From the NCBI GenBank assembly GCA_039933015.1, contig JBDTOX010000098.1, positions 1-56,397 of the forward strand: a DNA stretch of 56,397 nt, written 5' to 3'. This DNA is from JBDTOX01 sp039933015 (lineage in GTDB: Bacteria; Pseudomonadota; Gammaproteobacteria; Burkholderiales; Methylophilaceae). The translations under genes and the position numbers were made by a program. How positions within the stretch are numbered: the stretch's first letter is position 1; each line of letters starts with the position of its first letter. This document shows, piece by piece, positions 7,307 through 15,801 of the stretch. The notes beneath the pieces were generated by a model. It did no database searches, was not told the DNA's origin, and worked only from the letters and a program-made list of their open reading frames with translations.

Positions 7307-8497
7307 ATGAACATTTCGGCTTTTTCCATATCCGGCCTGCCCAGGATTGTTTTTGGTGATGGCGCCATCAAACAAGTGCCCAAGCTCGCGGCCGAATTAG
7401 GTGATCGCGTTTTGCTTGTTACAGGAGCGCAATCTTTCATGCAGTCACCGCAGTCGGCGGCACTAATCAATAGTTTGAAGGCTGAGGGGCTCACCATCGA
7501 GCACGCCATAGTGGCCGGGGAGCCATCGCCAGTCTTGGCGGACGCGCTGGCGGTGCAGTGGCGCGGCGCGCATATTGAGGTCGTGATTGGCATAGGCGGC
7601 GGCAGCGTGCTTGATGCCGCCAAAGCTGTCGCAGGTTTGCTGCGCGTTGAAAACAGCGTGATGGATTTTCTCGAAGGTGTCGGTCCGGAGCTGCCGTATC
7701 ACGGGCCGGCAGTACCTTTTATTGCTGTGCCGACCACGGCGGGTACGGGCTCCGAGGCGACTAAAAACGCTGTGTTATCCCAACCGGGTGCGGATGGCTT
7801 CAAGAAATCCTTTCGCCATGAAAAGCTGGTGCCACAATATGCCGTAGTGGACCCGGAGCTGCTCGCCGGTTGCCCCTTGGAGCTCATCGCCGCCAACGGC
7901 ATGGATGCCTTCACACAACTGCTGGAATCCTACGTTTCTTCCAGAGCTAACCCGATTACCGATGCCTTGGCCATGTCCGGCATGCGTGCCGTGCGTGATA
8001 GCCTGGCGCCATGGTTCAGGAATGAGGGCGATATTGCAGCACATCGTACCAATATGGCCTACGGCGCACTGGTTTCAGGCATCACGCTCGCTCAAGTCGG
8101 CTTGGGTTGCGTGCATGGGCTGGCGGCACCTTTGGGTGCATTTTTCCCCATCCCGCATGGTGTGGTGTGCGGCACGCTGGTTGCCGAATGCACACGTACC
8201 AACATCCGCGCACTGCAGGCCCGCGCACCGGGTAGCGATGCCTTATGGCGCTACGCGCATGCCGGCAAAGTGCTCGATAACAACATGAGCCAAAGTGAGC
8301 ACAGCGGCCTTGACGCTCTGCTTGACGTGCTGGAAGACTGGACGCAAAGCCTCAAATTGCCGCTGCTCTCCCACTACGGCATGACGCCAGCGGATATCCC
8401 GCGAGTGGTCGAAAATTGCCGCGGCAGCAGTATGAAAACCAACCCGGTGGTATTAACGGATGCGGAAGTGGTGGCTATTCTGCAAGCGAGACTATAG
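7307..8497 (+). CDS. Iron-containing alcohol dehydrogenase family protein with altered metal site
   Basis: A 396-residue member of the group III (iron) alcohol dehydrogenases, with NAD(P)-binding GGGSVLDAAKA and PTTAGTGSEAT. The usual four metal ligands are Asp, His, His and His. Here Asp200, His270 (VHG) and His284 (PHG) are kept, but the His in the standard D-A-x-T-H motif is Gln204 (DAFTQ), and the following HGMAHP-type His is Ala (HGLAAP). The metal or the reaction may therefore differ from a classical alcohol dehydrogenase; maleylacetate reductase-like or other reductases are alternatives. The ATG at 7307 has CGGAG upstream and is preferred over a GTG five codons earlier. It follows the YjbQ gene directly. 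Confidence 0.85.
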   Translation: MNISAFSISGLPRIVFGDGAIKQVPKLAAELGDRVLLVTGAQSFMQSPQSAALINSLKAEGLTIEHAIVAGEPSPVLADALAVQWRGAHIEVVIGIGGGSVLDAAKAVAGLLRVENSVMDFLEGVGPELPYHGPAVPFIAVPTTAGTGSEATKNAVLSQPGADGFKKSFRHEKLVPQYAVVDPELLAGCPLELIAANGMDAFTQLLESYVSSRANPITDALAMSGMRAVRDSLAPWFRNEGDIAAHRTNMAYGALVSGITLAQVGLGCVHGLAAPLGAFFPIPHGVVCGTLVAECTRTNIRALQARAPGSDALWRYAHAGKVLDNNMSQSEHSGLDALLDVLEDWTQSLKLPLLSHYGMTPADIPRVVENCRGSSMKTNPVVLTDAEVVAILQARL

Positions 8498-9116
8498 TGC
8501 CACGCGCCAGCACTCGCGTTTTTTTTCTGTGTTGCTAGGGCTGACTGCGCTGGTTTTTATCTGGTCGGTCATCGGCGCGCGTGATCTTTTTACCTGGCTG
8601 CTGGAAGTGTTTCCGATACTGATCGTAGTGCCATTGCTGGTCGCCACCTATGCCCGATTTCCCCTGTCGCGGCTGGTTTATGTGCTGATTGCGGTGCATG
8701 CCGTCATTCTGATGATAGGCGCGCATTACACCTACGCCGAGATGCCCTTCTTCAACTGGTTGCGCGATGAATTCCACCTTGCGCGCAACTATTATGACCG
8801 GCTCGGGCACGTGGCACAGGGTTTTATTCCGGCCATCGCTGTGCGTGAAATTTTGCTCAGGGCGTCTCCGCTCAGGCCGGGGAAATGGCTATTCTTTCTG
8901 GTGACATGCGTGGCTCTAGCCGGCAGTGCCTGCTATGAACTCCTCGAGTGGTGGGTAGCAGCAGCAAGCGGTAGCGATGCCGTGGCTTTTCTCGCTACGC
9001 AGGGCGATGTGTGGGACACACAGTGTGACATGTTCCTGGCGCTGGTTGGTGCTATCGTTGCGCAGTTGCTATTGTGGCGCGTTCATGACCGCTCAATGGC
9101 GCTAGTGCAGGGATAA
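8460..9116 (+). CDS. DUF2238 / YjdF-like integral membrane protein
   Basis: A 218-residue polytopic membrane protein of the DUF2238 (E. coli YjdF-like) type. Family-typical segments are FPLSRLVYVLIAVHAVILMIG, then GAHYTYAEMPFFNW, NYYDRLGHVAQGF and the Glu-rich CYELLEWW, followed by a QGDVWDTQCDMFLALVGA helix. About five or six membrane helices are expected. The function is unknown in the family. The ATG at 8460 overlaps the dehydrogenase by 38 bases; an in-frame GTG at 8529 would remove the overlap but trims part of the first helix. An eight-T run at 8519-8526 sits in this N-terminal region. Same strand as and downstream of the dehydrogenase. Confidence 0.8.
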   Translation: MRKWWLFCKRDYSATRQHSRFFSVLLGLTALVFIWSVIGARDLFTWLLEVFPILIVVPLLVATYARFPLSRLVYVLIAVHAVILMIGAHYTYAEMPFFNWLRDEFHLARNYYDRLGHVAQGFIPAIAVREILLRASPLRPGKWLFFLVTCVALAGSACYELLEWWVAAASGSDAVAFLATQGDVWDTQCDMFLALVGAIVAQLLLWRVHDRSMALVQG

Positions 9117-9212
9117 ATGTCGCTGGGAAAATAGGGCGGCATTGATTTTGTATACGGTCGCTTAGTACGCTTTGTTTGGGCGCTTTTTTAGAAAAATATA
9201 CCAGAAAAAGCA

Positions 9213-9870
9213 ATGGACATCATCCAGATCATGCTGCATCTGAATCAGCATTTAGACACTATCCTCGCGCAGCACGGCACGTTGGCTTATGCGGTGCTGT
9301 TTGCGATTGTTTTTTGCGAGATGGGGCTGCTTCCGCTGTTTTTTCTGCCAGGGGGGGGACCCGTTGCTTTTTATCAGTGGAGCATTTTGCGCAACAGGCG
9401 CACTGAATATCTGGATATTGCTGCCCTTGCTGTTCGTGGCGACGGTGCTCGGCAGTAGCCTGAATTATTGGATGGGTTGCCAGATTGGCCGCAAATTTGG
9501 CCGGGCAGTGTTTTCACAAAAGCATAAATGGCTGGATCAGGATGCGCTGGCAAAGACGCATGCGTTTTATGAAAAGTACGGCCGCATCACTTTTATTCTG
9601 TCCCCGTTTATTGCCGTGGTGCGTACTTTTGCGCCATTTATTGGCGGTGTGTCAGGCATGGCGCCGCACAAATTCCTGGTTTCCATGGTTACTGGCGCTG
9701 CGGTATGGGTCGTTTCACTCGTAGTGAGCGGTTATTTTTTTGGCAACATTCCGCTGGTGCGTGATCACATCGGCGCCATAGTGCTAGGTGGGCTTACCTT
9801 GGGGCTTGGGTCTTTGGCGATTAGCAGATTAGTGAAGGCGCGCAAGGCCAGGTCTGGCGACCGAGCTTAA
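9213..9870 (+). pseudogene. DedA family membrane protein, frameshifted in a G8 tract
   Basis: The first frame (ATG 9213) encodes the DedA N-terminus up to FCEMGLLPLFFLPG. The matching continuation GDPLLFISGAFCATGALNIW, through FGRAVFSQ, ILSPFIAVVRTFAPFIGG and the last helix, lies in the next frame and ends at 9870. The switch falls inside eight consecutive G residues at 9351-9358; seven (or four) would restore one protein of about 218 residues, the family length. Uncorrected, the first frame ends at 9458 after a nonsense tail. DedA proteins act in membrane homeostasis and lipid (undecaprenyl-phosphate) flipping. The cause may be decay, slippage-based phase variation or a sequencing error; the intact downstream half favours a recent event or an error. 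Confidence 0.85.
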
Positions 9871-9883
9871 CGGTGCGCAGGTA

Positions 9884-10318
9884 TTATTTTCTGAGGCCAA
9901 GCAGAATAACGCCGCTACCCACCAGAATAATCCCTATCCAGTCTTTCACGCTGGGCCGTTCGTTAAGAAATATCACAGCAAATACCACAACCAGCAGCAG
10001 GCTGAGCTTATCAATTGGCGCAACTTTCGAGGCATCCCCTAGTTGTAACGCACGGAAATAGCATACCCATGAGACGCCAGTGGCCAGGCCGGACAGCCCG
10101 AGAAAAAGCAGCGACTTTGGGTTTAAGGCAAGCAGGTTGGTCCACTTCCCTGTAAACCATACAAACGCTGAAAGCACTGCAACAATGACAAAGGTTCGAA
10201 TCAGGGTTGCAAAGTCAGAATCGATGCCTTCCAGGCCGATCTTGGCAAAGATTGCAGTAAGCGCCGCAAACACGGCCGAAAGCACTGCGTAATAAAACCA
10301 ATCAGGTATGGCGTTCAT
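9884..10318 (-). CDS. Half-size EamA/DMT-family membrane transporter
   Basis: A 144-residue protein carrying a single EamA repeat (about five helices), ending in FLNERPSVKDWIGIILVGSGVILLGL, the typical EamA C-terminal helix pair. Full transporters have two such repeats; half-size members probably dimerise. The family exports small metabolites or amino acids; the substrate here is unknown. The ATG at 10318 with AGGTG just upstream is preferred over a GTG three codons earlier. It converges on the DedA gene with 13 bases between stops, without an obvious terminator, and its start faces the envC 3' end. Confidence 0.85.
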   Translation of the reverse strand: MNAIPDWFYYAVLSAVFAALTAIFAKIGLEGIDSDFATLIRTFVIVAVLSAFVWFTGKWTNLLALNPKSLLFLGLSGLATGVSWVCYFRALQLGDASKVAPIDKLSLLLVVVFAVIFLNERPSVKDWIGIILVGSGVILLGLRK

Positions 10319-10347
10319 ATCTGGCACCTAATGTGGATGAGCCGGTG

Positions 10348-11568
10348 TTATTTGATCACGCTCCAGCTTAGCGGATCAAAAGGCTTGCTCTGATAGCGTA
10401 GCTCAAAATATAGGCCGGAGGCTTCATTCCCGCCGCTATTGCCGACCGAGGCGATAGTGTCGCCGCCTTTAACCGTTTCGCCAACTGTCCTCAGCAGCGC
10501 CTGATTGTTGCCGTATAAGCTCATATAGCCATCGCCATGATCTACAATCAACAGGTTGCCAAAGCCGCGCAGCCAATCGGCAAACACCACGCGGCCACTG
10601 GCCACGGATTTAACTTCGCTGCCCTCGGCGGACTTGATGAACAAGCCTTTCCAGGAAATACCGCTATCCTCGCGTATTGCACCAAAGCGGTTGGTAACGT
10701 CGCCGCGTACGGGTAGATGGAGCTTGCCTCTGAGTGCGGCGAAGCTACCGCCATCGAAATCATTACGTGGCAGGGTTTCATTTCTGCCGACGGATTTCTG
10801 GTCAGGTGCGGGTTTTTCAGTTGCGCGTTTTTTCGGCACGGGCTTGGGAATAATCCGCGACAATCGTTCTACCAGGCGCGACAAGTTTTTTTCGTCGCGC
10901 TTAAGCTTGCTGATTTCGCCGCGCTGCGCGCTGATCTGGGTTGAAAGTTTTTTCAGCACTTTGCCGCGCTCGTTTTTTTGCGCTTGCAACTCGCTGCGTT
11001 CCTGCTCCTGTTGGGTCTTCAGCGCGGTGATTTCTTCCAGGGTATTGGCTGTCTCATCATTGAGCTTGGCCACTTTGCCCAGATTGGCCTGCATGGACTC
11101 GATCAGGTTGGCGCGCGCGCGCGCGACATAAGAGAAATAGTGCAACTCGCGCGTGATGGCATTTGGGTCTTGCTGCTGCAATACCACCTGCACGTAGCTT
11201 TGCTGACCATGCAGATACTGCTGATAGAGTTGTGCGCTCAGCAGTTGCTGCTGTTGTTGCAGTGTAGATTCCAGCGCTGATTTTTGCTGCAGCAAGGTTT
11301 GCAGGCTATCGCTATTTTGCTGGTGCTGCTGATTCAGCTCAAACAGCTTGCGATTGGTTACGCTGATGGCCGATTCACTTTTTTTAAGTGCATCGGCCGC
11401 TTCTGCGTGCGCTTCCTGTGCGCTATCCAGCTCTTTGGTCAGCGACTCAATGCGTTCATGCAGTTGGCTCAGGGCCTCTTTGGATTTCTCGGCTTTGGCC
11501 CCGGCCCATGCGGTTGAGCAGGTTAGGGAGCAAGCCAGAAGGGCGGTGAGCGCGTGCGTAACCCGCAT
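10348..11568 (-). CDS. envC: Murein hydrolase activator EnvC-like protein
   Basis: A 406-residue periplasmic protein: a signal peptide (MRVTHALTALLACSLTCSTAWA), a long coiled coil rich in Gln, Glu and Lys (about 25-235), a linker with basic residues and Pro, and a C-terminal LytM/M23 domain. The zinc-binding residues of active M23 peptidases are missing (WKGLFI where H-x3-D is expected, GLYFELR where HxH is expected). That is the degenerate form that activates amidases (AmiA/B in E. coli) during cell separation. The ATG at 11568 (AGGCA upstream) is preferred to a TTG 11 codons earlier that would overlap gpmI. It lies 17 bases downstream of gpmI on the same strand, a common order. Confidence 0.9.
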   Translation of the reverse strand: MRVTHALTALLACSLTCSTAWAGAKAEKSKEALSQLHERIESLTKELDSAQEAHAEAADALKKSESAISVTNRKLFELNQQHQQNSDSLQTLLQQKSALESTLQQQQQLLSAQLYQQYLHGQQSYVQVVLQQQDPNAITRELHYFSYVARARANLIESMQANLGKVAKLNDETANTLEEITALKTQQEQERSELQAQKNERGKVLKKLSTQISAQRGEISKLKRDEKNLSRLVERLSRIIPKPVPKKRATEKPAPDQKSVGRNETLPRNDFDGGSFAALRGKLHLPVRGDVTNRFGAIREDSGISWKGLFIKSAEGSEVKSVASGRVVFADWLRGFGNLLIVDHGDGYMSLYGNNQALLRTVGETVKGGDTIASVGNSGGNEASGLYFELRYQSKPFDPLSWSVIK

Positions 11569-11585
11569 CTTGCCTGGCGTCAGCC

Positions 11586-13139
11586 TCAATTTTTGTCGCA
11601 AGTGAACTCAACAAGCGCGTGGCCTGTCATTTCTGCAGGCTGGGGGATGCTCATCATTTTTAGCAAGGTAGGCGCCAGGTCGGACAAGGCTCCCGTTGCT
11701 GCCAGCTGTGCCGGGCGCCCTATATACAGCAAGGGCACCAGGTTGGTGGTGTGCTGCGTGTGCGGCTGATGGTTAAGGTTGTCCTGCATCATCTCGGCAT
11801 TGCCGTGATCCGCGGTGATAATCACTTCGCCGCCTATGGATTGCATGGCACGCACTACGCGGCCTACGCAAATATCAATGGTCTCGATCGCCTTGATTGC
11901 CGCTGGCAGATTGCCAGTATGGCCGACCATGTCGGCATTGGCATAGTTGCAGATGATGGCGCTGTATTTATTGCTTAGTATGGCTGTGACCAGTTCGTCT
12001 GTGACTTCAACGGCACTCATTTCCGGCTGCAAATCATAGGTGGCAACTTGTGGCGAAGGCACAAGAATCCGGTCTTCACCCGGAAATACCTTTTCTTCGC
12101 CACCATTGAAAAAGAAGGTGACATGCGGGTACTTTTCCGTCTCGGCAATGCGCAGTTGGGTTAAGCCCAGATCGGACAAATATTCACCCAAACAGTTTTT
12201 GATATGCACAGGCGCGAACACTGCGCGCGCTTTCAACTCTTTCTTGTCGTACATGGTGAGTGTGTAAAAGCCGCCGAGCTTGGGCATGTGCCGGCGGTGA
12301 AACCCTTCAAACTCAGGCTCCAGGAAGGCATGCGTCAATTGACGCGCGCGGTCTGAGCGAAAATTCATGTATACGATGACATCACCATCGTGGACACCTG
12401 CCGGCGTTTCGCCAGGTTTATGGATGGCGGTCGCTTTAACGAACTCATCGTTTTCGCCGCGGGCATAGGCGGCTTCGAGTGCTTCATGAGCGCTGGCAGC
12501 GGTGAATTCGCCCACACCTTCTGCAATCAGGTGGTAAGCCGTTTCCACGCGCGGCCAGCGTTTGTCTCTATCCATGGCGTAGTAACGACCTACAATGGAG
12601 GCTATTTGACCCGTGCCCAGCTCGGCACATTTGGCTTCCAGCGCATGGATAAAAGGCTTGGCACTCACCGGCGGCGTATCGCGGCCATCGAGAAAGGCGT
12701 GAATGTAGACTTTATGCAGCCCGGCACGCCTGGCCATTTCAATCATGGCGTAAATGTGATCCTGGTGGCTGTGGACGCCACCATCTGAAAGCAGGCCGAA
12801 TATGTGCAGCGCTTTATCGGTATTTTTGGCGGTTTGTACAGCTTCGAGCAATGTCGGATTGTTGAAAAACGAGCCGTCGGCAATTGCACAATTGATGCGC
12901 TCAAACTCCTGGAATATGACGCGACCGGCGCCTATATTGAGGTGCCCAACTTCGGAGTTGCCCATCTGGCCGTTAGGCAAGCCGACAAAACTCTCCGAAG
13001 CATTAATCAGGATGTGCGGATAATCACGCCAGAGGACATCCCAGTTTGGCTTGTTTGCTTGAGCGATGGCATTATCGGCATATTCTTCAGTGTAGCCGAA
13101 TCCATCGAGTATCAATAATAAGACTGGAGTTGTTTTCAT
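11586..13139 (-). CDS. gpmI: 2,3-bisphosphoglycerate-independent phosphoglycerate mutase
   Basis: A 517-residue enzyme of normal length, interconverting 3- and 2-phosphoglycerate in glycolysis and gluconeogenesis in the cytoplasm with two Mn ions. The alkaline-phosphatase-superfamily motifs are present: DGFGY near the start, the phosphoserine loop GNSEVGHLN near residue 62, the lid region with HAFLDGRDTPP and FRSDRARQLT, and the late metal ligands TADHGNAEMM and QPHTQHT. It is the first gene of a pair with envC. The upstream 125 bases hold a 9-base inverted repeat that may be its control site. Confidence 0.97.
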   Translation of the reverse strand: MKTTPVLLLILDGFGYTEEYADNAIAQANKPNWDVLWRDYPHILINASESFVGLPNGQMGNSEVGHLNIGAGRVIFQEFERINCAIADGSFFNNPTLLEAVQTAKNTDKALHIFGLLSDGGVHSHQDHIYAMIEMARRAGLHKVYIHAFLDGRDTPPVSAKPFIHALEAKCAELGTGQIASIVGRYYAMDRDKRWPRVETAYHLIAEGVGEFTAASAHEALEAAYARGENDEFVKATAIHKPGETPAGVHDGDVIVYMNFRSDRARQLTHAFLEPEFEGFHRRHMPKLGGFYTLTMYDKKELKARAVFAPVHIKNCLGEYLSDLGLTQLRIAETEKYPHVTFFFNGGEEKVFPGEDRILVPSPQVATYDLQPEMSAVEVTDELVTAILSNKYSAIICNYANADMVGHTGNLPAAIKAIETIDICVGRVVRAMQSIGGEVIITADHGNAEMMQDNLNHQPHTQHTTNLVPLLYIGRPAQLAATGALSDLAPTLLKMMSIPQPAEMTGHALVEFTCDKN

Positions 13140-13173
13140 TGAGCTTAGTATCTCTCTCGGGGACGGTTATCAG

Positions 13174-13204
13174 AATCTTCAATATTCTATATCTTTTGAA
13201 GATT
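13174..13204. repeat. Inverted repeat upstream of gpmI
   Basis: AATCTTCAA (13174-13182) and TTGAAGATT (13196-13204) form perfect 9-base arms around a 13-base AT-rich centre, 35-65 bases upstream of the gpmI ATG. No T run follows on either strand, so an operator or leader hairpin is more likely than a terminator. No regulator is identified. Confidence 0.45.
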
Positions 13205-13264
13205 ATTGCATTACAGACTTGGCCAGCCCTTACTTCCGAATCGTCGACCTTTTTACGTTAATGG

Positions 13265-14043
13265 GTGCATGAAGTCTTCCCCCAATGTCCGTGCCGGGCT
13301 TTTTTTAACGGGGCTGATGTATTTGCTGCTGGGATTGGCAGGACGTGCTACCTAGTTGTTGAAATATTGCGGGGCGAGCATCGCACATGGCCTTATTTTC
13401 TGCTGTTTGCCCTGCTTGGGATATTAGGCATACATGCCATGCCTGAATATCCATTGTGGTATGCCTATTTTCTAGGGATAGCCGCATTGCTGCTGGGGTT
13501 GGCTGATCCATTGGAATTTCCCGCAGGGCCTACTCTACGGCGGGCCATGGCTTTGCTTGCAGGAGCCGGATTGTTATTGGCGAGCTCTTTGGTGTGGGAT
13601 TACAGTAAAATAGAGCGCTGGCTGGTTTCTGCCAGAAGTTTTCAGGTCGTCGACGCAGATTTGCCGCACTTCAGGGCAGATATGCTGTCTGTGAGGCACA
13701 ACCCCCTGTTGACGTCATATGTGGATGTTACGCTGGCCTTGTCGGCGCCACCCTCGCGCGATCATTTGCAGGATAAATTGACGATTTGCAGCAGCGCCAT
13801 GCATTTTGAGCCAGTAGATGGGCTGGTTTTTGCCCAGGCTATATTGCTGAGCCTGGCCGGGCGGCAGGACGAAGCCTATCGGCAGCTCGACCGAGGCTGG
13901 CTGCTTATCCCGCTTCTGCGGATGGCCTGATTAAAGAGTTAAGTACGCTGTCGGTGCGTGATACGGGCACTTACCGGCCATTGCTGGAGTATGTTCAATC
14001 CCGATTAAAGAGGAAGCAACAAAGTGCTGCAGTTTCTGACTGA
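13265..14043 (+). pseudogene. Remnant of a PglL/Wzy-type O-oligosaccharyltransferase
   Basis: Only the C-terminal end of a large polytopic ligase remains. The first frame contains GIHAMPEYPLWYAYFLG, the typical Wzy_C/PglL helix with the MPEYPLWY signature, then the soluble periplasmic tail up to EAYRQLDRG. The expected continuation (AAYPASADGLIKELS to YVQSRLKRK) is in another frame after about 13895 and stops at 14043, so one base has been lost there. The several hundred N-terminal residues (multi-helix domain) are absent. A short frame from ATG 13270 (MKSSPNVRAGLFLTG) may be the old start joined by an internal deletion. Functional enzymes attach glycans to pilins or lipid A. It probably no longer works; its end overlaps the rhodanese start. 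Confidence 0.75.
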
Positions 14044-14434
14044 AAATGTTTTACTGGTGGGTTTGGCTTTAGGCTCAGCCGCCATGCTGCTATGGCCTAT
14101 GCTCAAACGCGGTGGCGTTGCCAATCTGACGCCGAATGAAGCGGTGCTGTTGATTAACCGGGCCAATGCCGTAATGCTGGACGTGCGCGACGATGCGGAA
14201 TTCGCTACTGGACATATTCCGGAAGCCAGGCATATTCCACTGGCCCAGCTCGATGCGCGACTTGGTGAAATTCGCCGGTTCAAGGATAACCCGGTGCTCG
14301 TGCATTGCCAGAGCGGTGCGCACTCCGGCAAGGCATGCGATATTTTGCGCAAGCAGGAGTTTTCCAAGGTACATAGCCTGCAGGGCGGTCTTGCTGCCTG
14401 GATACAGGCCAAACTGCCGGTGGTGAAGGATTAG
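14024..14434 (+). CDS. Membrane-anchored rhodanese-like protein
   Basis: A 136-residue protein with one N-terminal membrane helix (about 5-26) and a single rhodanese domain (about 34-132). The active-site loop is HCQSGAHSGKA with Cys95; DVRDDAEFATGHI and LQGGLAAW are standard rhodanese elements. It likely transfers or binds sulfane sulfur on the inner face of the membrane. The start is GTG at 14024 with AGAGGA upstream; it overlaps the decayed PglL remnant. It is followed after 2 bases by grxC and then secB, the order expected in betaproteobacteria. Confidence 0.9.
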   Translation: MLQFLTENVLLVGLALGSAAMLLWPMLKRGGVANLTPNEAVLLINRANAVMLDVRDDAEFATGHIPEARHIPLAQLDARLGEIRRFKDNPVLVHCQSGAHSGKACDILRKQEFSKVHSLQGGLAAWIQAKLPVVKD

Positions 14435-14436
14435 GC

Positions 14437-14694
14437 ATGGCGCAAATTTTGATGTACACCACGGCAACTTGCCCCTACTGCCTGAATGCAGAAAGGCTTT
14501 TATTGAGCAAGGGTGTGAAGCAGATTGACAAAGTACGTGTTGATCTGGAGCCGGAGCTGCGTGTGGAAATGATGGAAAAAACTGGTCGCCGTACCGTGCC
14601 GCAGATTTACATCGATGAGCGCCATATCGGTGGCTTCGAGGAGTTGCGCGCACTGGACTTGGCGGGAAAGCTGGAGCCATTATTAGTCGAGTAA
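14437..14694 (+). CDS. grxC: Glutaredoxin 3
   Basis: An 85-residue dithiol glutaredoxin of normal length. The active site C12-P-Y-C15 sits at the end of the first strand, with the cis-Pro element TVPQIYID and the glutathione-binding GGFEEL downstream. It reduces disulfides and glutathionylated proteins with glutathione in the cytoplasm. It starts 2 bases after the rhodanese stop, so the two are probably co-transcribed; secB follows after a 155-base gap and may have its own promoter. Confidence 0.97.
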   Translation: MAQILMYTTATCPYCLNAERLLLSKGVKQIDKVRVDLEPELRVEMMEKTGRRTVPQIYIDERHIGGFEELRALDLAGKLEPLLVE

Positions 14695-14849
14695 TTTGGC
14701 ATGGCCCCTGCTTATTGTTCAAAAACAGGGCGTAAGCAGATAGAATGCTGCTTTTATTAAAATCCCGTCAGTCTCAGTAACTAGGGGCGGATATCCAATA
14801 ATTACAACCAGGCTCGGCATCTAGGTGCGGGCCCATTTTAGGAATTGTC

Positions 14850-15341
14850 ATGGCAGAAGATAACGTAGCGCAAGCAAATCAGGAACAGGAGCAACAACCC
14901 GGATTTGGCATTGAGAAAATTTATATCAAGGATTTGTCGCTGGAAATCCCCCATGCACCGCAAATCTTTATTCAGCGCGAAGCGCCGCAGGTAGGCGTTG
15001 AGCTCAGCAATGCTGCTACCAAGCTGGACGAGGGCGTATATGAAGTGGTCATCACGGTCACTGTAACTTCCAAAGTCGAAGACAAAACCGTGTTTCTGGT
15101 CGAAGTCGCCCAGGCAGGTATATTCCGGGTGAGTAACGTACCAGCAGAAAATCTTGAGCTTGTTCTCGGCATCGGTTGCCCTAACATCCTGTTCCCCTAC
15201 GCGCGCGAAGCAGTATCGGATATCGTGACACGCGGCGGTTTTCCGCCGGTATTGCTTAATCCCATTAATTTTGAGGCGCTTTATGCTCAGCAGAAGCAAC
15301 AGCCAGTTGACGAGGCTGCTGCAGGGGTTACTACCCATTAA
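14850..15341 (+). CDS. secB: Preprotein-export chaperone SecB
   Basis: A 163-residue homotetrameric chaperone that keeps preproteins unfolded and hands them to SecA. The protein begins with an acidic Gln-rich tail (AEDNVAQANQEQEQQPG), then the conserved FGIEKIYIKDLSLEIPHAP. It continues with VELSNAATKLDEGVYEVVIT and the FPYAREAVSDIVTRGGFPPVLLNPINFEALY segment (here read as LFPYARE), all typical. The last 20 residues are variable, as usual. The next gene starts inside its 3' end. Confidence 0.97.
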   Translation: MAEDNVAQANQEQEQQPGFGIEKIYIKDLSLEIPHAPQIFIQREAPQVGVELSNAATKLDEGVYEVVITVTVTSKVEDKTVFLVEVAQAGIFRVSNVPAENLELVLGIGCPNILFPYAREAVSDIVTRGGFPPVLLNPINFEALYAQQKQQPVDEAAAGVTTH

Positions 15342-15777
15342 GTCCATTGCCTGCATCGGCATGTTGCTGGCGCTGTTGCCTGGTGTGGCTTCAGCGCTGG
15401 AGTACCGTTCTATTGCGGTTCCCAAGGCCATACTGTACGACGCGCCATCAGCACAAGGCAAAAAGCTGTTTGTCATCAGCCAGGGCTATCCGGTGGAAAT
15501 CATCGTCGACCTGGGTGACTGGATAAAGGTGCGTGACAACCGTGGCGGCTTAAGCTGGATAGCGGCCAAGCAGCTTGCTACCAGGCGCACTGTGCTGGTA
15601 ACGCTTAACCAGGCGGAAGTCCGGCAGTCGCCGGATGCCGCCTCAGCACTGGTTTGTCGAGTAGAGGAAAATGTGGTGCTGGATTTGCTTGAGCTTCCCA
15701 GCAATGGCTGGGTCAAGGTAAAGCACCGCGATGGCCTGTCTGGATACATGCTCTCAACGTCGGTTTGGGGCTTTTGA
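15283..15777 (+). CDS. Exported SH3-domain protein
   Basis: A 164-residue secreted protein with two bacterial SH3-like (SH3b) repeats: one around IAVPKAILYDAPSAQGKKLFVIS to GGLSWIAAKQL, a second around VRQSPDAASALVCRVEE to GWVKVKHRDGLSGYM. The signal peptide ends in PGVASA-LEY. The ATG at 15283 has GAGG upstream but lies 59 bases inside secB; an ATG at 15361 avoids overlap but lacks a basic n-region, so I prefer 15283. SH3b proteins often bind peptidoglycan; the role here is not known. It stands between secB and gpsA on the same strand. Confidence 0.82.
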   Translation: MLSRSNSQLTRLLQGLLPIKSIACIGMLLALLPGVASALEYRSIAVPKAILYDAPSAQGKKLFVISQGYPVEIIVDLGDWIKVRDNRGGLSWIAAKQLATRRTVLVTLNQAEVRQSPDAASALVCRVEENVVLDLLELPSNGWVKVKHRDGLSGYMLSTSVWGF

Positions 15778-15801
15778 GAATAAGGCGATGAAAGCGGCAG
15801 T

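Noticed and set aside
11110..11122. Alternating GC run in envC, possible Z-DNA
   Set aside because: It encodes an Ala/Arg stretch of the coiled coil and is short; no reason to assign a structural role.
14695..14849. CCCTG/CAGGG hairpin and GCGG repeats upstream of secB as a riboswitch
   Set aside because: Arms are short with a long loop, and no known riboswitch core is recognisable.
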